Assembly (NCBI GenBank): GCA_013054445.1
Contig: JAAMPI010000065.1
Coordinates: 1-64,000, forward strand
Direction of reading: 5' to 3'
Length of the DNA: 64,000 nucleotides
From: Cudoniella acicularis
Taxonomy: Eukaryota > Ascomycota > Leotiomycetes > Helotiales > Helotiaceae
This document shows positions 57,292 through 64,000 of this stretch, in pieces. The stretch's first letter is position 1, and each line of letters opens with the position of its first letter. Position numbers and translations under genes: made by a program. The notes beneath the pieces are model-generated. The model saw only the letters and a program-made list of their open reading frames with translations. It searched no databases and had not been told where the DNA came from.

Positions 57292-58597
57292 ATGGACTCC
57301 ACAACCCCACCAGACCTCGAGGCGTACCTGGCGGAAGATTCAGGTTCTAAGATAATCAATGTGGTGATTGTCTTTGGGGTTCTCGAGGTGCTTTTTGTTT
57401 GGCTTTTCTGGGCAGCACGGGTCCGAATGGGAACAGCAAGGGGCATGGATACATACTTGATGATTCCGGCTTTTATTCTCGCTTTCGCAAATTTGGTGAT
57501 AGGCATAGGTAAGTCGCAATTCGAGCCCTGGAATTTTTTCTGAACATCAATTAATATCATGACTAGTTAGTGTTCGCTACGCTGGTCTTGGACGACATTG
57601 GCTTTGGGTCGCTCAATCGCCTGTTATGATCGAGAGATTTCTAAAACTCCAACTTGCTCTTACGATATTGAACGCACCGGCAAAAGCATTTCCCAAGCTC
57701 GCAATTTTGTGCCTGTATCTTCGCGTCTTCTCCACCAAAGCATATCGATACGCCACCTTCGCTGTTGCGGGAATCATTATTGCAACATGGATTGCATCTA
57801 ATATCCGCTCTTTTGTGATGTGTGTTCCCTTTGCGTATCAATGGGATAAAACTATTGCTGGGGGCCGCTGCCTGAATGAATTCGCGTTTTTTACATGGAT
57901 TACAGTTCCCGATTTTGTCATAGATTCGATTATGATCATCTTGCCGCTCCCGATCGTCTGGCAACTACAAACAACTCTATGTCAGAAAATTGGGTTGACA
58001 GTTACCTTTGTTGCTGGCGGTGTGTGAGTATCTCCATCCCGACAATGTATAAACAATTCCTAACCATATCATAGAGGAATTTTCACATCAGTTATCCGAT
58101 TCGTGGTCCTTATAGATTTCAGAGATCCTGAATCAGATCTCAGCTGGAAAGCCGTCACCGTAGTTACGTGGACAATTATTGTGCCTGGGATGTACCTCAT
58201 TGCTGCTTGCCTACCCTCACTCCGGCCTGTTCTACTTCCATATTTCAATTCCCTCGATCTCCAGAATGCACCGGCTCGTGTCCGATCAATCCTCGGTATG
58301 CAAACGCGTTATTCAATCACAACCGATGCGGAAAACGCCGGGCTTTCTGGCATCAGACGACCGCCGCGTGCGAAGACGAGGGAAAGGTCTCGAGACGGAA
58401 ACTCCGATTCCAAGAACTCGGAAGATCGAGTATGGAAGGGGACATTTGGAGATTCAGGCCAGGTCAATTGCTACAGGCAGTCGCTATCCGAGGATAGCGA
58501 AAGAATCCAGGCTATACGGGAGGATATAAACGCCTTTCACCACTCCATTATTGTGGAGAAAGCCTTTACCATCTCGACGGAGCCGAGAGTCCTTTAG
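57292..58597 (+). CDS. Fungal rhodopsin-domain / PTH11-like integral membrane protein
   Basis: Three exons, 57292-57508, 57567-58023 and 58075-58597 (introns of 58 and 51 nt, GTAAGT and GTGAGT donors), add up to 398 residues. About seven hydrophobic segments run from IINVVIVFGVLEVLFVWLFW to WTIIVPGMYLIAACLPSLRP. Between them are RYAGLGRHWLWV, KLAILCLYLRVFSTKAYRYA, CVPFAYQWDKTIAGGRCLNE and FVIDSIMIILPLPIVWQLQT, the conserved order of the fungal rhodopsin-like domain. The C-terminal 100 residues are a basic, Ser-rich cytoplasmic tail. Members are plasma-membrane proteins, and some are GPCR-like PTH11 relatives. The CFEM domain present in some is absent. Confidence 0.85.
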
Positions 58598-59727
58598 AGG
58601 AGGAGTGTATTCTACAGCCCCGGGAAAACGTGGTTTAGAAAAATGTGGAACGGAACACCGGAATGAGTCCCGGCGTATGAGATTTTCTCACGATGAGATG
58701 ATTAAATGTAAATATACCACGGAGTTTGGCATCTGGGCAGCACTGCATGGCGTTGGAGGTTACATGTTGCAAATTATTCTGGTTGTGCGACGACAAAGAA
58801 AGATAGCAATCAAATCAAAGCTTCAGACTTCTTCGGATCAATTCAGATCCAGCAGTCTTACTTTGATTTTGTATGGAAAGGAATTAATAAATATTAATAA
58901 TTCTTTCAGCCAAAATTGGGAAATCCTCGTTGTTGATTCTGATCCCGAAAAGGAAAATCTGATGAGTAGAGCATGCGCACTGAGAACTTCTTAGGGGATA
59001 AGGAAATTTTCTCACGGTTTACATTCAAGATCTCTTGAAATGCTCCGGAGCCCTTCGAAAACAAATAATTCGAGCCACAGAATTTGAGAGAGTATTAGGA
59101 AATGATTCCGAAGTTGGGAAAGGTGTTAGGGTGGAAAATAAGATTTTCTCAGAATCCAGAAGCGAACTCCAGAGTTGACAACCAAGGCTCAACACGTGAC
59201 AAACTGACAATCTCACCCACTTTTCTTTTTTTTGCCTCGTAGATTGGGTCCGGGGTTTGTAATCGCTCCACGATCAAAGTTTCCGGAATTAAATTTCTAT
59301 TTCAAGACGACAATTTTCGCGAAATCTAAGGCCCAATCTAAACCTGCTTAATACATGATAGTTTGTTGTTTGTTGACACTTTTAGAGTGAGGAGGTACAG
59401 TTATACGGTTTGCTAGAAGTTGGATTATTTGCAGCATGGGATTAATTCTGTCTTTATTCCCTATAAATCATATATCAGTCTATAAACTTCGAACCTTTAG
59501 TTTAAATTCTATTTAAATCCATCCTCTTAACTTTAACACTTACCAGTAGCTGCTCAACTTTCCAGGAAAATTCTACGGGCTATAAGTCATGTTTCTCGGT
59601 AGCTTCTATTAAAGTTTTTCATATGATATCTAAGTACGCATAGCAAATTACTGTGAATATAAAGTAAAAATGACTTGTATTATGGCTAATGGTTCTAAAG
59701 TACTGTACAACATTCCACTCTCATTCC
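58598..59727. other. Intergenic, includes 3' part of a duplicated unit
   Basis: From about 59040 on, sequence resembles 60900-61100 (for example AGGCTCAACACGTGAC against AGGCTGAACACGTGAC, and GGTGGAAA nearby). This is therefore the downstream end of the tandem unit that carries the Ser/Gln-rich paralogues. No gene is recognised in 58598-59040. Confidence 0.45.
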
Positions 59728-60621
59728 CTATATCCTAAGAAGAGTCCTCATTTGTACTTCCCAGAGCTCTAGTAGAGTATTATTCAACCTTCTCAGTCTT
59801 TCTCTCTCACTAGGACTTTTTGATTGTTCCATGAGTTTGTGCCTCCTCCTTTCCTTTGACTCCTTGGTAATAGCTGCCTGCTCAGATAGAGACATCCGCT
59901 TAACTTCTTCAACCTCTGACGGGAGAAAATGCTCGGCCACCTGTCCGGGATAATGAGGTCCAGTCCAGAATTCTTCAAGAGTAGGGTCTACTGTGGTATA
60001 CAAGTATCCTGTCTCTCTGATCAGGAACCCGCCTCTACCTGATTCAATCAGATCGTCTGTCATAAAGTGATTTTCGCCAAGACAACGATAACCCAGACCC
60101 TCTCAGATCATCTGTATCTGGCTATACAGACTCCAGAATTCCGGATGTATGACTGGGCCCATTTTTCTTGTTCGATTTGCTTTGCTGGTGATATGCTGCT
60201 GTAGCTGGATTGCTTTGAAGCCATTTTTGTATCATAAGAAGATTTAAGAAGGCTCTTCGTTGTGCTTGTGGAGTCTTTTTTTTATATTGAAATGCCGGGG
60301 CTGAAGCACCTTTAGTTTGTAGTCTTGGGTGGATTGACTCATTGTTGGTCTTTGGCTAGAACTGCCGCCAGCTGCTGTGGAAACTCGAGTGCTGCTGCTT
60401 TGGCGCTGAGAGGAACTGTGATGAGTTGGGTACATCGCAGTTTGCTTGCCGCTTTGGTCTACCTTAGAAATTGACTTGGGGGTCGCAGGAGACAATGAAG
60501 CGAGATAATCCATGATCTGAGTCCTGATCGCAGAAAGATGTTCAGGTCGTGAAGACGAGGTTTGGCCTGGAGCCTTAGAGCCTGAAGGCTTGCTGGAGGT
60601 TGAATTGCGCTGGGAAGACAT
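59728..60621 (-). pseudogene. Ser/Gln-rich tandem paralogue A, broken
   Basis: The N-terminal frame (60621-60244, MSSQRNSTSSKPSGSKAPG, RPEHLSAIRTQIMDY) and the C-terminal frame (60063-59728, MTDDLIESGRGGFLIRETGY, DPTLEEFWTGPHYPGQ) together match the intact neighbour at 61616-62488. Between them the middle (KQIEQEKWAQSYIRNSGVCI, ARYR) lies in another frame with a TGA. Frame changes sit near an 8-T run at about 60275-60283 and near 60105. An intron could explain one break but not all, so I call it a pseudogene. The family is not recognised. Confidence 0.65.
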
Positions 60622-61615
60622 AATATGTTTTTCTATTTAGCTTTTTTTGTTGAAAGTTGTCTTGTATTCTTGATGGGTAGTTTATTGGGTACTAAGAAAG
60701 AATTCTTTAAAGAATAAAAGGAGAAGGGGCTTTGAATATACAGTTTTCTAGACATAGCAGGATAACATGTCATAATAGACCGAGAGTCATATGTTTAATG
60801 TGATTGTCTAACAGCCTAACAGAGTAAGGGGGCACTGATTGTTATACAGTAATTTCCGTTTTGGCATTCAGAATTTCTTGTAAAGTTCGATACCTAGTCA
60901 AAAGAGAAGATTTCGAGTAATACAAGGTACTAGGAAAGCCTGTGATATTATTAACAAATGATCAAGAGGTTGCAAAACGTTCTGGGGTGGAAAGCGGGAC
61001 TTGCGCAGCTCTACAAGCGAACTCTTAGATCGGAACCGAGGCTGAACACGTGACTAATCGGCAGCTCTGATTACCCCTTTGTTGTGTCTCGTAAGTCGTC
61101 TTCTGATGCTCGAAAAAAGCTCCATGATGAAATTTATATGCTCTTGTCTTTTAGCATCTCATTGTCGAATTCTTAGATTCTAATTCACGCTTCTAAATTG
61201 TTTGATCCATGTTATTGTGTCAACGCTTTTCAGGTTAAATAGTGGTACAAATGAACAATCTAGCGAAAGTAGCGGGAACATCCACACAACAAAATCACAA
61301 AATCTCTTATGGTTCAAAATATGTTTCTGTAATTTGATTCTCTAGTGAAAACTGCATTTGACTGTCTTAGATATCTTCGATTTCGTGGCTTGAAAATTTA
61401 AAGATTCTATGCACGGCCTAATTGTCCTTTTTCCAATCATCACTTTCTGCACGAAACTTCACATTAGGATTAGTTACTCTTATCCAAGCCAAACTACGAC
61501 TCAATGATGTGTTGTAGAAAAGTGCCAGTTGTATTATGGTTGACCGTTAATATGTCTAAAATACCATACATGATTCTACCGTAACCTCTGTATCTGTCTG
61601 GATTGCGGAAATCAG

Positions 61616-62488
61616 TCAGTACATCTGCCCCAATTGCCAGCTTTCCAGCAGAATTTGTCTCGTCTTCTCCTTAATCACTCTCTGTTTGTCGTTTTTCAGT
61701 GCTTCTACCAGTTCTCGCCTTTGCTTTTCGAGTATCTCCCTAGCAACAGATTCCCGCGACTCTAAAGGCATTCGCATGACTTTCTTGATATCTGCTGCAC
61801 TGTAAATGCTGATCGCCGTTGCGGGATAGTAAGGGCCACTCCAAATGTCCTGAGTATTAGGCTCTAAGGTGTCAACCAAGTATCCTGACTCTCTGACTAA
61901 GTACCCGCCTCGGCATTCAATAATCAGATCGTCTGTAACAAAATGGCACAAGGTAGCACATTTGTAACCTTTACCCTCACGCGTCCACCGAAATCCCCCT
62001 ATGCAGATCCCCAGAGATTTGAGGAACATCCCAACCCACGCCTCCTGTAAAACCTGTGTATCTGGCGGCAAAGTACCAAAGCGGGAATGCTGAGAAGCCA
62101 TCTGTTGGGCGTAGGGAGTTATAAAGGCGCCTTTTGGATTTCCTGCTGGTGGCTGGGCAGGCTTGCGCTTGTTTAATGACCCGACGACAATCATAGTATT
62201 ATTCTGTTGGGCGATCTGAGTCATGGTTGGCTTGTTTAGGATGGAACTGAGGCTAGCTGCTGTTGAAACTTGGGTGCCACTGCCAGTGCCTTGGTGCTGC
62301 GAAGAATTGTGATAAGTTGGGTACACCGCAGACTGATTGCTGCTTTGGGGAACCTGGGAACCTGGTTTAGGGATTGCAGAAGATGATAAAGTACGGTAGT
62401 CCATGATCTGTGTCCGAATCGAAGAAAGGTGGTCCTGTCGCGAAGACACGGGTTGTCTTGAAGTCCCGGGAGTGTATTGTGAAGACAT
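61616..62488 (-). CDS. Ser/Gln-rich tandem paralogue B, intact
   Basis: A single exon of 290 residues. Residues 1-130 are low complexity (Ser, Gln, Thr, Pro) with the motif HLSSIRTQIMDY shared by copy A. A compact C-terminal domain follows: ICIGGFRWTREGKGYKCATL, CHFVTDDLIIECRGGYLV, ESGYLVDTLEPN and DIWSGPYYP, ending in a charged helical tail (EILEKQRRELVEALKNDKQR). Conserved Cys, Gly and aromatic positions recur in all three copies. I do not recognise a named domain and there is no signal peptide. Its promoter region (62489-62720) is similar to that of copy A, showing the whole unit was duplicated. Confidence 0.7.
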   Translation of the reverse strand: MSSQYTPGTSRQPVSSRQDHLSSIRTQIMDYRTLSSSAIPKPGSQVPQSSNQSAVYPTYHNSSQHQGTGSGTQVSTAASLSSILNKPTMTQIAQQNNTMIVVGSLNKRKPAQPPAGNPKGAFITPYAQQMASQHSRFGTLPPDTQVLQEAWVGMFLKSLGICIGGFRWTREGKGYKCATLCHFVTDDLIIECRGGYLVRESGYLVDTLEPNTQDIWSGPYYPATAISIYSAADIKKVMRMPLESRESVAREILEKQRRELVEALKNDKQRVIKEKTRQILLESWQLGQMY

Positions 62489-63261
62489 AATGTATTTTAT
62501 TTTTTGTTAACGGTTGTAGCAGCTGTAGTCTTGGTTGAGATTTTGTTGGGTACTGGGAAAGAATCCTTCGAAGACTGAAAGGAGAAGGGACATTCAATAT
62601 ATAATTTTCTAGATACGACGAATGACTAGGGAAAAGGACAACACGTCACGGTAGGCCAAGAGTCATATAATTAATGTGATTATCTCACAGACTGACAGAG
62701 TGAGGGGAAACTGACTATTCTAACTTTCATTGTCAAGAATCCGGATTTGATTAGCGTTATTCACTTAATCGAGTGTGGACGTACCGCGCACCGCGAACTG
62801 GCTCCTTCAGTACCAGGACAATGCATAGCCAGGCTCATCACTCGCTGGAATGGCCTTGCAGGTGCTCTTAAAAGTGCTAAAAATGGAGCCGAGTGGCATT
62901 TGTGGAGTCAAGTTAATTACTTTGCTTTTGCGAGAGAACCTTCTGCCTGCGTCTTACTTTACATACAAGATTTGAAACTTCAGAAGTGTCCTTACGGTAA
63001 TCCAGTATTGAACAGGTGCTTGATGAATCAAGAAAAACGAGACTCTTCGCAATAACCGGACGGTCTTAATATTTAGACAAATTCATGAAAAATAATTAAA
63101 AAGACTAGGTAAGAACCCAAGGAAACACTATCTTAAACAAGCTCTGCCTACTTCCAACTCTCATATCCCTAACAACTAGCAGGAATTGGCCTTGATGCCC
63201 TCGCAGTCCCATTTAGTGACTGTCGTGGCATTCTCCGTAAATTGAAAGGTCTCTGAGCTGA
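62489..63261. other. Intergenic between paralogues B and C
   Basis: 62489-62720 resembles 60640-60840 upstream of copy A (GTTGGGTACT, AAAGGAGAAGGG, AGAGTCATAT and TTAATGTGATT recur in order), so it is a duplicated promoter. A plus-strand ORF at 62747-63055 has no recognisable domain. Confidence 0.5.
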
Positions 63262-63961
63262 TTAGATATGTATGTAAGATGTAGGCGCAGGCCTTCTCCA
63301 TCGAGGATTCGGCACACGTTCCATGCCCCTTGGGGCCTTGAAACCCATTTCCCTAAGCCGCCGTCGATTCTCCTCTTTGCGTCCATGAAGCAAGGCCTCT
63401 AGTTCCGCCTGGTTCATCTGCTTGAGTCTCTCCGAAAAGGCGTAACTTCTGTCACTCACTTGCCCGCCCCGGTAATGAGGACCATCCCAGACATCTCGGG
63501 CATTAGGATCCAAGGTATCCATTAAATATCCTGACAGTCTGGATAGATAGCCTCCTCTACCTTCTGCGATAAATTTATCCGTGATATAGTGGTCCCCACC
63601 TGCGCAGATATAGCCCGACATTCCCGGTGTGGTCGATTCCTTTCGCACACATTGGAACCCTGATTTACAAGTGCCAGAGTGCTTAAGAAACGACTGCACC
63701 CATTACTCTTGCTCAGCTTGTTTCTGAGGAGGCATGGTCTTATAGTTCACTTGTTGAGCAGCTATTGTCGCATCGTAGGTGCTCTTGAAAACGCTCCTCG
63801 GGGGCTCATTTCGCGACTGAGAGCTCGTTGGGGGCGGGAACCGTAGTCTTTCCAGCACTGTCGACATGTAAAGGCATATATTGAGTAGGGTTCTTAGAAC
63901 TGGAGGGCCTGTTGGAGCTTGAGGGCTTTCTGGAGCTCGAAGAGTGTTGTGGGTAAGACAT
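63262..63961 (-). pseudogene. Ser/Gln-rich tandem paralogue C, broken
   Basis: It starts MSYPQHSSSSRKPSSS at 63961. The frame shifts after DSAGKTT (about 63840), continues as SSQSRNEPPRSVFKSTYDAT and TMPPQKQAEQE, meets TAA at about 63702, then runs open as WVQSFLKHSGTCKSGFQCVR, GYICAGGDHYITDKFIAEGR, GGYLSRLSGYLMDTLDPN and DVWDGPHY to 63262. The TAA stands where Gln would fit (CAA to TAA). One frameshift plus one stop break it, although the C-terminal domain is the cleanest of the three. An alternative is a 145-residue protein starting at 63699. Confidence 0.6.
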
Positions 63962-64000
63962 GATGTTGTGCTTTTGTATTAATAGTTTAGTTTTTGTTTG

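Larger units (their letters stand above)
59040..62720. repeat. Two tandem ~1.85-kb duplicated units
   Basis: Unit 1 (about 59040-60840) and unit 2 (about 60880-62720) share, in order, the downstream CACGTGAC region, the paralogous coding region and the upstream AGAGTCATAT region. The start codons of the two copies are 1,867 bp apart. Divergence is substantial, so the duplication is old. A third coding copy at 63262-63961 starts a further 1,473 bp away. Confidence 0.6.

Overview
The window looks like nuclear DNA of a filamentous ascomycete (Pezizomycotina, plausibly Leotiomycetes). Short 44-122 nt introns with GTATGT/GTGAGT donors and CTAAC branch points, a NACHT-WD40 STAND gene, a HET-domain gene, a fungal rhodopsin-type membrane protein, an AIM6-like gene and a domesticated rvt-type reverse transcriptase all point there.

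Layout. (1) 1-3.2 kb: 5' part of a minus-strand NACHT-WD40 gene running off the left edge. (2) 3.6-4.2 kb: a 50-bp palindrome flanked by TA and a truncated NFX1-type helicase remnant. (3) About 4.4-45.06 kb: one continuous block with the signature of CpA-directed repeat-induced point mutation (RIP). CpA/TpG are scarce, TpA is abundant, and almost no ORF survives. The block is not only transposon debris. Reading through TAA/TAG reveals long collinear remnants of ordinary fungal genes: an MGDG-synthase/MurG-type glycosyltransferase, a bZIP factor, a protein-kinase-like gene, two MFS transporters, a conserved 4-TM protein, a Ca2+/H+ antiporter, a CYP52-like P450, an LRR-like gene, a fatty acyl-CoA reductase-like gene, a ferritin-like gene and several unknowns. 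Inside it also lie eight arrays of one 13-bp minisatellite family, a paralogous pair of ORF remnants, a solo LTR with a perfect 5-bp target duplication, and a MITE with TA target duplication; the last two look hardly mutated. (4) 45.05-64 kb: normal gene-dense sequence with a CCDC137-like gene whose 3' end coincides with the block edge, AIM6-like phosphodiesterase, HET-domain protein, rvt, rhodopsin-like membrane protein, and a tandem array of three paralogues of an unrecognised Ser/Gln-rich protein family (one intact, two broken).

How they fit together: the intact genes are unrelated housekeeping and accessory functions. The degraded block reads like an accessory segment or gene cluster (P450, acyl reductase, efflux transporter, glycosyltransferase, bZIP regulator) that was recognised as duplicated and silenced by RIP, after which short mobile elements landed in it. 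Functions of degraded genes are inferred from protein motifs read through stop codons. Their ends are approximate.
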